From the NCBI RefSeq assembly GCF_003590795.1, contig NZ_QYUL01000005.1, forward strand, positions 234,001 through 298,000: 64,000 nt of DNA, written 5' to 3'. This DNA is from Azospirillum cavernae (GTDB taxonomy: Bacteria; Pseudomonadota; Alphaproteobacteria; Azospirillales; Azospirillaceae). A model generated the notes under the pieces. That model saw only the letters and a list, made by a program, of their open reading frames with translations. It did not search any database and was not told where the DNA came from. Position numbers and translations under genes: made by a program. Shown here piece by piece: positions 1-10,000 of this stretch (positions are counted from its first letter, which is position 1; each line of letters starts with the position of its first letter).

Positions 1-1
1 C

Positions 2-457
2 GCGGTGAATTCCAACCCCGACAACGTGCCGACCCGCGCGGAACTGGCTCGGCATCTGGACGATTACGCCTTTTGCGGCCTGCTCGACGCCAACCGCGAG
101 GCGGAAATCCGCGACAAGGCGCTGGACGGCTACCGCCGCTGCCTGGAACTGGCCCCCGACGACGACGACATCCGCCATGATCTTGGTCGTCTGCTGTTGC
201 GCTGCGGGCTGGCGGAGGAAGCGGCGATGCGGTTGGAGCCGTTGATCGACCGCGCCGCCGACCGCCGCATTCTGTTCTGGTACGCCGAAAGCCTGTTCCG
301 GTTGGGGCGTTACGCCGACCTGCGCGCGCTGCCGCAGCGCCGCCCCGACCAGTTGGGCAAGGATGTGCCGCTGCCCGACGCCCTGCGCGACGTTTTCGCC
401 CTGTGGCGCGACGACGAGGACGCGGAGTCCGACGCCCCGTTGAGCGTGGCGGCATGA
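2..457 (+). CDS. pelE: PelE-like TPR protein, C-terminal part (partial at window edge)
   Basis: The frame is open to the left window edge, so this is most likely the 3' part of a longer gene; a GTG at 5 could start a 150-residue protein but P. aeruginosa PelE is about twice that long. The visible protein is helical and TPR-like (pattern LDGYRRCLELAPDD, then DLGRLLLRCGLAEEA and WYAESLFRLGRY), which fits the cytosolic TPR region of PelE. It ends in an ATGA overlap with pelF, and pelG follows, matching the pelDEFG gene order. PelE is a scaffold of the inner-membrane Pel synthase complex. The family call rests mainly on position; the TPR nature is visible, the PelE identity is inferred. Confidence 0.6.
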   Translation, partial: AVNSNPDNVPTRAELARHLDDYAFCGLLDANREAEIRDKALDGYRRCLELAPDDDDIRHDLGRLLLRCGLAEEAAMRLEPLIDRAADRRILFWYAESLFRLGRYADLRALPQRRPDQLGKDVPLPDALRDVFALWRDDEDAESDAPLSVAA

Positions 458-2043
458 GCGCGGCGCAAAGCTCTTCCAAGCCCACCTTGCCGGAAGGGGA
501 GGCGGCGCCGCTGGCCGACGTCTGTCTGCTCATGGAGGGATCCTACCCCTATGTCGCGGGCGGCGTGTCGACCTGGACGCACGATCTCATCAAATCGCAC
601 GCCGATCTGACCTTTCACGTCGTGGCGCTGGTGGCCGACCGCAACGCCCGCAAGCTGGCCTATGAGCTGCCGGGCAACGTCACCGGCCTGACCCATGTCT
701 ATTTGCAGGATCCGGCCCCCGGCTGGCGCTGGATGCCGGGGATCAAGGGCTTTCTGGCGGCGATGGAGCATCCCTTGCGCCGCTTGCAGCAGGGCGGCGG
801 GTTGGCCGAGGTGGCCGACGTCGCCCGCCTGATCCACAAGTCGCGCGGACGGGCTGGGCGGCGGATCCTGCTGAACTCCGAAGAATCCTTTCACATGGTG
901 GTGCGGATGTGCCGGGCGGCGCTGCCCGACGCGTCCTTTCTGGAGTATTTTTGGGGATCGCGGGCGCTGATGAGCGGCCTGTTCGCCACCATGCTGGCGC
1001 CGATGCCCCGCTGCAAAATCTACCACGCCATTTCCACCGGCTACGCCGGGTTGTTCGCATCGCGCGCCGCGCTGGAAACCGGACGCCCGGCGGTGTTGAC
1101 CGAGCATGGCATCTACACCAACGAACGGCGCATCGAAATTCTGATGGCCGAATGGCTGTTCGAGGGCGCGGACACCTCGCTGGCGCTCGACAAGAAGAAG
1201 CGCGATTTGCGGGATTTGTGGCTCGACACCTTCGCCAGCTACTCCAAAGCCTGTTACGACGCCTGCGACAAGATCGTCACCTTGTACGGCGGCAATCAGG
1301 AATTCCAGCGCCGCCAGGGGGCCGATCCGGCAAAATTGAAGGTGGTGCCGAACGGCATTGATTATGACGGCTATTCCAAGGTGAAGCGCGAGGAGGCCAA
1401 CCGCCCGCCGACCATCGCGTTGATCGGGCGCGTCGTGCCGATCAAGGACGTGAAGACCTACATCCGCGCCGCCGGAATCCTGCGCGAGGACATCCCCGAC
1501 GTGAAGGCGATGATCCTGGGGCCGTTGGAGGAGGATCCTGGCTATGTCGAGGAATGCAAAACCATCGTCAAGCATCTGGGGCTGGAAGACACGGTGATCT
1601 TCGCCGGGCGGGTCAAGCTGACCGACTGGCTGGGCCGGGTGGACGCCATCGCCCTGACCAGCGTCAGCGAGGCGCAACCGCTGGTCATTCTGGAAGCGGG
1701 CGCGTCGGGCGTGCCGAGTGTGGCGACCGACGTGGGATCCTGCTCTGAACTGTTGCTGGGGCGGCCCGACGAGGATCCGCCGCTGGGGGCGGGCGGGGCG
1801 ATCACCCCCCTGGCCAGCCCGCTGGACACGGCGCGGGAATTGCGCGCCCTGCTGCTCGACCGGCCATGGCGGGAGAAATGCGGCGAGGCCATCGCCAAGC
1901 GGGTCGCCCGCTATTACGACAAGGTGGAGATCGACCGCATCTATCGCGCCATCTATGACGAGCACATCGCCAAGCCCGACCGGCCCACCCTGTTCGACCC
2001 GAATTTTCGCGGGACGGACAATTACCAAACGGGGATCGACTGA
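454..2043 (+). CDS. pelF: Pel exopolysaccharide glycosyltransferase PelF (GT4)
   Basis: A 529-residue cytosolic glycosyltransferase of the GT-B fold that polymerises the Pel polysaccharide from UDP-sugars. The N-terminus (VCLLMEGSYPYVAGGVSTW) is the hallmark PelF glycine-rich loop, the middle carries LTEHGIYTNERRIEI, and the C-terminal Rossmann half has NGIDYDGY, ALIGRVVPIKDVKT and the acidic nucleotide-sugar site SEAQPLVILEAGASG. Length matches the family. The ATG at 454 overlaps the upstream stop (ATGA) and the stop overlaps the pelG ATG, so three genes are translationally coupled. An in-frame upstream start at 403 would lie inside the previous gene and is unlikely. Upstream pel genes that would bind c-di-GMP (PelD) lie outside the window. 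Confidence 0.95.
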   Translation: MSAAQSSSKPTLPEGEAAPLADVCLLMEGSYPYVAGGVSTWTHDLIKSHADLTFHVVALVADRNARKLAYELPGNVTGLTHVYLQDPAPGWRWMPGIKGFLAAMEHPLRRLQQGGGLAEVADVARLIHKSRGRAGRRILLNSEESFHMVVRMCRAALPDASFLEYFWGSRALMSGLFATMLAPMPRCKIYHAISTGYAGLFASRAALETGRPAVLTEHGIYTNERRIEILMAEWLFEGADTSLALDKKKRDLRDLWLDTFASYSKACYDACDKIVTLYGGNQEFQRRQGADPAKLKVVPNGIDYDGYSKVKREEANRPPTIALIGRVVPIKDVKTYIRAAGILREDIPDVKAMILGPLEEDPGYVEECKTIVKHLGLEDTVIFAGRVKLTDWLGRVDAIALTSVSEAQPLVILEAGASGVPSVATDVGSCSELLLGRPDEDPPLGAGGAITPLASPLDTARELRALLLDRPWREKCGEAIAKRVARYYDKVEIDRIYRAIYDEHIAKPDRPTLFDPNFRGTDNYQTGID

Positions 2044-3422
2044 TGGCGGGCATTGGCTTCGCGCTCCGCAAGCTGGCGCGGCGCGACGATCTGCTGGGGG
2101 TGCTGCAAGGCTACGCCCATTCGGCCTTCATCACCTCCGGCCCGTGGATGTTCACCATCCTGGCGCTGGCCGGGATCAATTTTGTCGGGCGCGACATGGT
2201 GGGGCTGGAGGAACTGGCCCTGTTCCGCGTCGTCGTCATCTACAATTTCTGTTTCTCGGTGGTCTTCACCGGGCCGTTGGTGCTGGTCGCCACCCGCTAT
2301 CTGGCCGACGCCATCTATTCCAAGGAGGTGGACGCGGCGCCCGGCATGCTGCTGGCGACGCTGGGTTTGGCCTACGCCATCGCCGCGCTGACCGCCGGGC
2401 CGTTTTATCTGTTTTTCAGCGATCTGCCGACGCCGATCATGCTGGGCGGGTTGGTCAATTTCTTTCTGGTTTGCGGCATCTGGGTGGTGTCGATCTTCCT
2501 GTCGGCGCTGAAGGATTATGTGTCCGTCACCACCGCCTTTGGCGTCGGCATGCTGGTCGGCATCGCGACGACGGCGCTGTTCGGCAGTCTGTACGGCCCG
2601 GCGGGGATGGTGTGGGGGTTCTCGCTGGGGTTGGCCGGGATCCAGTTCGGGTTGATCGCGCGGGTGTTCGCCGAATACCCCTACAAGGTGGCCCGGCTCT
2701 TCGCCTTCTTGTCCTATTTCCCAAAATATTGGGATCTGGCGTTGATCGGTCTGGTCGCCAATCTGGCCGTCTGGTCGGACAAATGGGTCATGTGGTTCGT
2801 GCCGGAACGGGAAATCATCTCCGGCGCGATGGTGATCTACACCGAATATGACAGCGCCATGTTCGTGGCCTATTTGACCATCCTGCCCGCCCTGACCCTG
2901 TTCACCGTGAACATCGAAACCCGCTTTTTCGAGCATTACCAAGGTTTCTATCGCGACATCCAACAGCATGCGACCTACGACCAGATCGCCCGCAACCACC
3001 GCTCCATCATTGCGGCGTTGCTGGAAAGCTGCCGCAATCTGGTCATCCTGCAAGGGGCGGTGTGCGCCGTCACCATCTTCACCGCCCCCGCCATCATCGG
3101 GACGCTGGGGCTGCATTACCAGCAGATCGGCATGTTTCGCTTCGGCGCGTTGGGGGCGTTTTTCCAGTCGATGTTCCTGTTTTGCACGGTGATTCTGGCC
3201 TATTTCGATCTGCGGCGTCGGAATTTGGTGGTTCAACTGATCTATCTGGCGGCGAATGTCGGTTTCACCCTGCTGTTCAGCGACATGGGGTTCGCCTGGT
3301 ACGGCTACGGCTATTTCCTCAGCTCCCTGTTCGCCTTCGTCGTCGCCTATCTGATGGTGGCCGACGCGGTGCGCCGTCTGCCCTATTTCGCCTTCGTCGC
3401 CAACAACCCGTCCGTGCGTTGA
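2043..3422 (+). CDS. pelG: Pel exopolysaccharide inner-membrane transporter PelG
   Basis: A 459-residue polytopic membrane protein with about 12 hydrophobic segments, related to Wzx/MOP flippases, thought to move Pel across the inner membrane together with PelD, PelE and PelF. The N-terminus (MAGIGFALRKLARRDDLLG, then GPWMFTILALAGINF) is characteristic of PelG. A soluble, charged stretch at about residues 300-325 (FFEHYQGFYRDIQQHATYD) separates the two membrane halves. The start codon overlaps the pelF stop. It is the last gene of the pel operon seen here: the next gene starts 52 bp downstream and is not a known pel gene. Confidence 0.95.
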   Translation: MAGIGFALRKLARRDDLLGVLQGYAHSAFITSGPWMFTILALAGINFVGRDMVGLEELALFRVVVIYNFCFSVVFTGPLVLVATRYLADAIYSKEVDAAPGMLLATLGLAYAIAALTAGPFYLFFSDLPTPIMLGGLVNFFLVCGIWVVSIFLSALKDYVSVTTAFGVGMLVGIATTALFGSLYGPAGMVWGFSLGLAGIQFGLIARVFAEYPYKVARLFAFLSYFPKYWDLALIGLVANLAVWSDKWVMWFVPEREIISGAMVIYTEYDSAMFVAYLTILPALTLFTVNIETRFFEHYQGFYRDIQQHATYDQIARNHRSIIAALLESCRNLVILQGAVCAVTIFTAPAIIGTLGLHYQQIGMFRFGALGAFFQSMFLFCTVILAYFDLRRRNLVVQLIYLAANVGFTLLFSDMGFAWYGYGYFLSSLFAFVVAYLMVADAVRRLPYFAFVANNPSVR

Positions 3423-3473
3423 CCATGTCAATGTGGTAACATGCGTCCTTGGTCACGTTGGGAAGAGGGTGGG

Positions 3474-3938
3474 ATGTCGCGGGCGTTGGTTGGGGTCGTT
3501 GTCGCGCTGCTGGCGGCGGGGCTTCCCTTGGGCGCGGCGTTCGCCGACGACATCCCTCAGACCGATTGGCCGCCGACCACCCGGCATTCCCTCTACCGCT
3601 CCCTGCCGCCCCGGACCTATGCGCCGCGCATCCTCTACGCCCCCGCCCGCGCCGTTTACAAACTGCCCAAGGGGCTGGACGGTCTGGCGGCCTACGACAA
3701 GACGCTGACTCAGGCCTGCATGGCGGGAACCTTCCAGCAGATGAGCGACGGCTATTATTGGGCGGTGACGCCAGGGCGGCGTTATGGCGTCGCCTTTTCC
3801 GGCGGGGCCAATCTGGAGGATCCGCAGAACAAGCGGCAGCCCGGCAAGGTCTATTTCTTCCTCGACCAGGACGCGCGTTGTTCGGTGTATGTCGGCGATC
3901 AGGCGAAATTGATGCCGAACTACATTCCGCCGGTGTAA
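3474..3938 (+). CDS. Small exported protein of unknown function
   Basis: Not recognised. The protein is 154 residues from the ATG at 3474, chosen because GGAAGAGGG lies just before it and the signal sequence then starts at Met-Ser-Arg; an ATG at 3441 would add 11 residues. Residues 1-24 form a clear signal peptide (hydrophobic VGVVVALLAAGLPLG, cleavage after AFA). The mature part is rich in Tyr and Pro (TWPPTTRHSLYRSLPPRTYAPRILYAPAR) and has two Cys (in QACMAGTF and DARCSVYV) that could form a disulphide. It lies in the same direction 52 bp after pelG and could be co-transcribed, but a role in Pel export cannot be claimed. Confidence 0.75.
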   Translation: MSRALVGVVVALLAAGLPLGAAFADDIPQTDWPPTTRHSLYRSLPPRTYAPRILYAPARAVYKLPKGLDGLAAYDKTLTQACMAGTFQQMSDGYYWAVTPGRRYGVAFSGGANLEDPQNKRQPGKVYFFLDQDARCSVYVGDQAKLMPNYIPPV

Positions 3939-4015
3939 GCGGGGACAACCCTGGGATTGCCGGAAACCATCCCCATATAGGGGCGATTCCCCTGTCCGGT
4001 GATTGAGCGGCGACC

Positions 4016-5392
4016 GTGCGTTTTCCCGATCTGAGCAATGTTTTCGACGTCGGCGCCCTGATGGAGACCAACGTCCGTCTGGGCGTCACCGGCCTGCGCC
4101 GGTCGGGCAAGACGGTGTTCGTCACCGCCCTGGTGGACAATCTTCTGAAGGCGGGGCGGTTGCCCTTTCTGGACGTGGTGTCCACGGGCCGCTTCCAGGC
4201 GTCGCGCCTGCGTCCGCAGCCCGATCCCGACGTGCCACGCTTTGACGTGGAAGGGCATCTGGCGGCGCTGACCGGCCCGGAACCGCGCTGGCCGGAGACG
4301 ACGAGGGGCATCGGCCAATTGCGCGTTTCTCTGCGCTACCGGCCCGGATCGGCCTTGATCCGCACGGTGCAGCCGATGGCGACGCTCAACCTCGACATCG
4401 TCGATTACCCCGGCGAATGGCTGCTCGACCTGCCGCTGCTGCGCCTGAGCTTCGCCGAATGGAGCGCCTTGACGCTGGAACTGGCCGCCCAACCGCCGCG
4501 CGACCGGCTGTCGGCGCTGTGGCGCGGCTGGCTGGGCGACATCGACCCAGCGGCCCCGGCGGCGGAAGACGACGCCCGGCGCGGCGCGGCGCTCTACACC
4601 GATTATCTGCATGATTGCCGCCGCGCCGACACGCTGCTCAGCCTCATCCAGCCGGGCCGTTTCGTCGAGCCGGGCGACCTGAAGGACGCGCCGTTGCTGA
4701 CCTTCTGCCCCTTGCCCGGCGGCGCCTGCGGGCGCGGCAGCCTGTGGGAACTGATGGACGCCCGCTATGAGGCGTACAAAACCAACGTCGTCCGCCGCTT
4801 CTTCGCCGATCATTTCGCGCGGCTCGACCGCCAGATCGTGTTGATCGACGTGTTGGGGGCGCTGAACGCCGGGCCGTTCGGCATGGCCGACATGAAGCGC
4901 GCCCTGGAATTGAGCCTGGAGCCGTTCCGTCATGGCTCCTCGGGCTGGTTCGACTGGCTGTTCGGCGGCAAGATCGACCGGGTTCTCTTCGCCGCCACCA
5001 AGGCCGACCACATCGCCGCGCACCAGCACGCGCATTTGCGCGGCCTGCTCGACCAGTTGGTCGGCAACGCCCGCTCCACCATCCGCTTCGACGGGGCGGA
5101 GGTGGAGACCATGGCCATCGCCGCGCTGAAATGCACCGACAGCGTGACGGCGGAGCATGAGGGGCGGCAACTGCGCTGCGTGCGCGGAATTCCGGTGGGA
5201 CGCGACCGCCCGACCGTGCTGTTCCCCGGCGAAATCCCGGAGGACGCCGACGCCTTCCCGCCGGGGCGCGAGCACCCATACAATTTCCTGCCCTTCCGCC
5301 CGCCCGCCGATCTGGGCCGCGACCCGCGCGGCCTGCCCCACATCCGGGTCGATCAGGCGCTGCAATTCCTGCTGGGGGATTATCTGGAATGA
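4016..5392 (+). CDS. ycjX: YcjX family P-loop GTPase-like protein (DUF463)
   Basis: A 458-residue member of the YcjX family, predicted cytoplasmic P-loop protein linked to the phage-shock/envelope-stress response in Enterobacteria. The Walker A motif GLRRSGKT sits at about residues 24-31 and NLDIVDYPGEWLLDLP provides the DxPG-type switch region. LFAATKADHIAAHQHAHL near residue 325 holds a TKAD that resembles the GTPase base-recognition NKxD motif. The start is a GTG at 4016. The stop overlaps the next ATG (ATGA), giving the ycjX-ycjF pair seen in many Proteobacteria. The biochemical function is not established for the family. Confidence 0.93.
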   Translation: MRFPDLSNVFDVGALMETNVRLGVTGLRRSGKTVFVTALVDNLLKAGRLPFLDVVSTGRFQASRLRPQPDPDVPRFDVEGHLAALTGPEPRWPETTRGIGQLRVSLRYRPGSALIRTVQPMATLNLDIVDYPGEWLLDLPLLRLSFAEWSALTLELAAQPPRDRLSALWRGWLGDIDPAAPAAEDDARRGAALYTDYLHDCRRADTLLSLIQPGRFVEPGDLKDAPLLTFCPLPGGACGRGSLWELMDARYEAYKTNVVRRFFADHFARLDRQIVLIDVLGALNAGPFGMADMKRALELSLEPFRHGSSGWFDWLFGGKIDRVLFAATKADHIAAHQHAHLRGLLDQLVGNARSTIRFDGAEVETMAIAALKCTDSVTAEHEGRQLRCVRGIPVGRDRPTVLFPGEIPEDADAFPPGREHPYNFLPFRPPADLGRDPRGLPHIRVDQALQFLLGDYLE

Positions 5393-6411
5393 GCGACCAG
5401 TCCCACAGCGCGCGCGGCGTGGCTTGGACGCCGCCGATGGAGCTTGACCTCGCCGCCGCCGCCCCGCTGCCGGTGGCGGAGGAAGAGGCGCTGTTGACCG
5501 ACAACCGGCTGGAGACGCTCCCCACCACGCCCGATCTGCCGGATCGGCCTGATCCGCCGCCGCGCCGGATCGGGCGCTGGCTGGTCGGGGCGGTGGCCGG
5601 GTTGTTGCTGGTGGCGGTGGGGCTGGACACGGCGGATTTGCTGGCCCGCGCCTTCGCCGCCAGCGCCGTTCTTGGCTTGGCTACGGCGCTGCTGGTGGCC
5701 GGGGCCGGCGTGGCCGTCGTCGGTTTGCTGATTGGCGAAGGACGCGCCCTGCGCCGTTTGCGGCGGATCGAGGCGCTGCGTGGCGAGGCCGAACGCTTGA
5801 GCCTTGACCAGCATCACGGGGCCGCCGCCCGCTTCGCTGGGGCGCTGACCGCGCTCTACGCCCCGCGCGTCGAGTTGCAACCGGCGCTGGCCCGCCTGCG
5901 CGACCACGTCACCGACGCGCACGACGACGGCGAAATCGTCCGTTTGCTGGACCGGGAATTGCTGACGCCGCTGGATCGCCTCGCCTACCAGCGCGTCTTG
6001 CGGGCGGCGCGGGACACGGCGGTGGCGACGGCGCTCAGCCCGTCGGCGCTGCTCGATCTGGCGGTCGTGCTGTGGCGCAATCTGAATTTGGTGCGCGAGA
6101 TCGCCGCGCTTTACGGGGCGCGGCCCGGCTATTTCGGCTCGCTGCGGCTGACGCGCCGGATGCTGGCGAACATCGCCGTCGCGGGCTTGAGCGAAAGCGC
6201 CCATCATGTGGCGGTGGAGGCGCTGGGCGGCTCCATCGCCGCCGCGATCTCCACCCGGATGGGGCAGGGCGTCATCAACGGCTTGCTGACGGCGCGCGTC
6301 GGGCTGACCGCCATGCATCTGTGCCGCCCCATCGCCTTCGGCCCCGACAACCAACCCAGCCTGACCCGGATCCGTAAGGAATTGCTGACGCTGCCCAAAC
6401 AGGTGTTGTGA
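5389..6411 (+). CDS. ycjF: YcjF family membrane protein (DUF697 / TIGR01620)
   Basis: A 340-residue inner-membrane protein translated by ATGA overlap with ycjX. An acidic, proline-rich N-terminal tail is followed by two hydrophobic segments at about residues 64-88 and 95-117, then a cytoplasmic helical domain with the conserved DUF697-type stretch around MGQGVINGLLTARVGLTAMHLCRPI near the C-terminus. Length and order agree with YcjF. It ends 39 bp before the convergent arsC gene; the gap carries a G-rich/C-rich inverted repeat that may terminate both. Function beyond association with YcjX and envelope stress is unknown. Confidence 0.9.
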   Translation: MSDQSHSARGVAWTPPMELDLAAAAPLPVAEEEALLTDNRLETLPTTPDLPDRPDPPPRRIGRWLVGAVAGLLLVAVGLDTADLLARAFAASAVLGLATALLVAGAGVAVVGLLIGEGRALRRLRRIEALRGEAERLSLDQHHGAAARFAGALTALYAPRVELQPALARLRDHVTDAHDDGEIVRLLDRELLTPLDRLAYQRVLRAARDTAVATALSPSALLDLAVVLWRNLNLVREIAALYGARPGYFGSLRLTRRMLANIAVAGLSESAHHVAVEALGGSIAAAISTRMGQGVINGLLTARVGLTAMHLCRPIAFGPDNQPSLTRIRKELLTLPKQVL

Positions 6412-6450
6412 GGGAGGGGGCGGATCGACCTGGCTCCACCCCCGGCCTGG

Positions 6451-6975
6451 TCAGGCGCCCGCGTTTTCCGGCTGTTGGTTGCGCACGGTGCCGATCATGT
6501 GCAGAGAGCTTTGCAGGCTCAGCTTGTCCAGCGCCTCGACCCGCAGGCTGGAGAAGATCTTGATGCGGCTTTCCAGCTCGACATAGGCGCGGCGGAAGGC
6601 GCGGCGGATCTTGTCTTCCGACCCTTCGGTGGCCGAGGGATCCTCGACGCCCCAATGGGCGGTCAGCGGCGCGCCGATGAAGGCCGGGCAGGTCTCGCCC
6701 GCCGCCTGATCGCAGACGGTGAAGACGAAATCCAGCGGCGGGGAGCCGGGCATGGCGAACTCGTCCCAGCTTTTGGAGCGCAGGCCCTCGGTCTTGTAAT
6801 TGAAGGCTTCCAGCGTCGCGATGGTGTAGGGGTTGATCTGCCCCGCCGGGTTGCTGCCGCCTGAATGGGCGACGAAGCGTCCGGCCCCCCAGCGGCGCAT
6901 CAGGCATTCCGCCATGATGCTGCGCGCCGAATTGTGGGTGCAGACGAAAAGGACGTTGTAAACTTTCTCGGACAT
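6451..6975 (-). CDS. arsC: Arsenate reductase, low-molecular-weight phosphatase type (thioredoxin-coupled)
   Basis: A 174-residue cytosolic enzyme that reduces arsenate to arsenite. The N-terminal P-loop CTHNSARS (Cys12, Arg18) is the CX5R phosphatase-fold signature, and Cys88 and Cys96 in CDQAAGETCP form the redox relay used with thioredoxin; DPSATEGS-type residues follow. It stands alone: no ArsR, ArsB or Acr3 gene is next to it, so arsenite export must come from elsewhere. The ATG at 6975 is preferred; the ATG at 6990 also has a G-run upstream. Divergent from nothing and 97 bp from the end of the RND pump gene upstream. Confidence 0.92.
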   Translation of the reverse strand: MSEKVYNVLFVCTHNSARSIMAECLMRRWGAGRFVAHSGGSNPAGQINPYTIATLEAFNYKTEGLRSKSWDEFAMPGSPPLDFVFTVCDQAAGETCPAFIGAPLTAHWGVEDPSATEGSEDKIRRAFRRAYVELESRIKIFSSLRVEALDKLSLQSSLHMIGTVRNQQPENAGA

Positions 6976-7087
6976 GGCCCATCCCCCCAATCAGACCCGC
7001 CGCAAGGCACGGGCGGGCGGCGGCATCCTGCCGCGCCCGCTGGCCCCTTCTCAAATCAAGCTTTTGTGTCAGTTGTCTTGCATTGTA

Positions 7088-10000
7088 TCAGTCGTCGCCA
7101 TAGCCCGGCGCGGGTTCCCCGGCAAACGGCAGCGCCGCGCCCACCGGCGCCCGGCGGTGGCTGCCCACCATGTGGCGGAGCAGCACATAGAAGACCGGCG
7201 TCAGGATCAAACCGAACAGGGTGACGCCCAGCATCCCGAAGAACACGGCGACGCCCATGGCGTGCCGCATTTCCGACCCGGCCCCGGTCGACGTCACCAG
7301 CGGCACCACGCCCATGATGAAGGCGAAGGAGGTCATCAGGATCGGGCGCAGCCGCAAACGGCTGGCCTCGATGGCGGCCTGGACGGCGCTGCGGCCCTGA
7401 TGCTCCAACTCGCGGGCGAACTCGACGATCAGGATGGCGTTCTTGGCCGACAGCCCGACCAGCACCATGAAGCCGATCTGGGTGAAGATGTTGTTGTCGC
7501 CGCCGGTCAACCACACCCCGGCCAGCGCCGACATCAGGCTCATCGGCACGATCAGCAGAATGGCCAGCGGCAGGGTCAGGCTTTCATACTGGGCCGCCAG
7601 CACCAGGAAGACGAGCAGGATGCTGATGGGGAAGATCCACAGCGCCGAATTGCCCGCCAGGATTTGCTGATAGGTCAGGTCGGTCCACTCGAACCGGACG
7701 CCGCGCGGCAGGGTTTCCGCCGCGATCCGCTCCGCCGCCGCCTGGGCTTGGCCGGAGGAGAAACCGGGCGCCGGGCCGCCGTTGATGTCGGCGGCGGTGT
7801 AGCCGTTGTAGCGCACCACCATTTCCGGCCCGTAGCTTTGGTTGACCGTCACCAGCGAGGACAGCGGCACCATCGCCCCTTGGGCGTTGCGGGTCTTCAG
7901 CAAACCGATGTCGGCGGATTCGGCGCGGAACGGCGCGTCGGCCTGCACGCGCACCTGATAGACGCGGCCAAAATTGTTGAAGTCGTTGACGTAGAGCGAC
8001 CCCAAATAAATCTGCATGGTGTCGAACACGTCGCCGACCGCCACGCCCTGCTGTTTGGCCTTCACCCGGTCGAGATCGACGTCCAACTGCGGCACGTTGA
8101 TCTGATAGCTGGAAAAGCTCGGCCCCAGCTCCGGCGTTTGCATCGCCTGCTTGACGAAGGCGCCGACCGCCGCGTTCAGCGCCTCATACCCCAGCGCGCC
8201 CCGGTCCTCCAACTGCATCTTGAAGCCGCCCAGCGTGCCAAGCCCCAGCACCGGCGGCGGCGGGAAAATGGCGACGAAGGCCTCTTTCAGCCCGGCGTAA
8301 CGCTTTTGCAGATCACCGGCGATGGCCAGCGCCGACAGGGACGGATCATGACGCTCGGCGAAGGGCTTCAGCGTGACGAAGACGATGCCGGCGCTGGAAC
8401 TGTTGGTGAAGCCGTTGACCGACAGGCCGGGGAAGGCGACGGCGCTTTGCACGCCGGGGCGGCTCAAGGCGATGTCGGTCATCTGGCGGATCACCGCTTC
8501 GGTCCGGTCGAGCGAGGCCCCGTTGGGAAGCTGGGCGAAGCTGATGAGATACTCCTTGTCCTGCGCCGGAACGAAGCCCATCGGCACCGCCTGCCCCAGA
8601 AACACCGTCAGGCCAAGCAGCCCGGCGTACAGGACCATCATCACGCCCTTGCGGCGCACCACCCCGCCGACGCCCCGGCCATAGCCGGTGGAGGCGCGGT
8701 GGAACACCCGGTTGAACAGACGGAAGAAGCCGCCGAACACCCGGTTCATCGCGCGGGTCAGCCAATCCTGCGGCTGGTCATGGCCGCGCAGCAGCACCGC
8801 CGCCAGCGCGGGCGACAGGGTCAGCGAGTTGAAGGCGGAAATCACCGTCGAAATCGCGATGGTCATCGCGAACTGCTTGTAAAACTCGCCCGACAGGCCG
8901 GACATCGCCGCCAACGGCACGAAGACGGCGACCAGAGTCAGGGCGATGGCGATGATCGGCCCGCTGACCTCCTGCATGGCGCGGTAGGTGGCCTCCTTGG
9001 CCGACAGGCCGGACTCGATGTTGCGTTCGACGTTTTCCACCACGACGATGGCGTCGTCCACCACGATGCCGATGGCCAGCACCATGCCGAACAGCGACAG
9101 CGCGTTGATCGAATAGCCCAACCCCAGCATCAGCGAAAAGGTGCCGACGATGGAGATCGGCACGGCCAGCAAGGGGATGATCGAGGCCCGCCATGTCTGA
9201 AGGAAGACGATCACCACCAGAACCACCAGCGCGATGGCTTCCAACAGGGTGTGGATCACCGCCTCGATGCTGGAGCGGACGAATTGGGTCGGGTCATAGA
9301 CGATGCTGAAATCGACGCCATCGGGCATGTCGGCCTTCAGTTCCGCCATCGTCACGCGGACCTGGTCGGAAATCGCCAGCGCGTTGGCGCCGGGGGCCTG
9401 GCTGATCGCCATGGCGACCGCCGGTTTGTTGTCCAACAGAGAGCGCAGGCCATATTGCGCGGCGGACAGCTCGACCCGCGCCACGTCGCGCAGATAGGTC
9501 ACGCCGCCGTCGGGGCTGGTCTTCAAGACCACCTCGCCGAACTCCTCGGCGGTTCTCAGGCGGCCGCGCGCGTTGATCGACAGTTGCAGCGGCACGTCGG
9601 GCAGGGTGGGCGACGCGCCGATGACGCCCGCCGCGACCTGGATGTTCTGCTCGCGGATCGCCGCCACCACGTCGGTGGCGGTCAGGCCGCGCTGCGCCAC
9701 CTTGTTCGGGTCGAGCCACACCCGCATGGCGTAATCGCCCGAACCCCACAATTGCACCTCGCCGACGCCGGGAATCCGGCCCAGCCGGTCCTTGACGTTC
9801 AACAGGGCGTAGTTGCGCAGATAGGTCATGTCGTAGCGGTCGTTGGGCGACAGCAGATGCACCACCATGGTCAGGGTGGGGGAGCTTTTGACCGTCGTCA
9901 CCCCCAGCCGCTGCACGTCGGACGGCAGGCGGGGCAGGGCCTGCGACACCCGGTTTTGCACCAGTTGCTGGGCCTTGTCCGGGTCGGTTCCCAGCTTGAA

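Noticed and set aside
310..2028. Long leftward open frame across pelF (572 codons)
   Set aside because: It is antisense to pelF, which has clear family motifs; the Arg/Gln/His/Gly-rich composition is typical of a GC-rich shadow frame.
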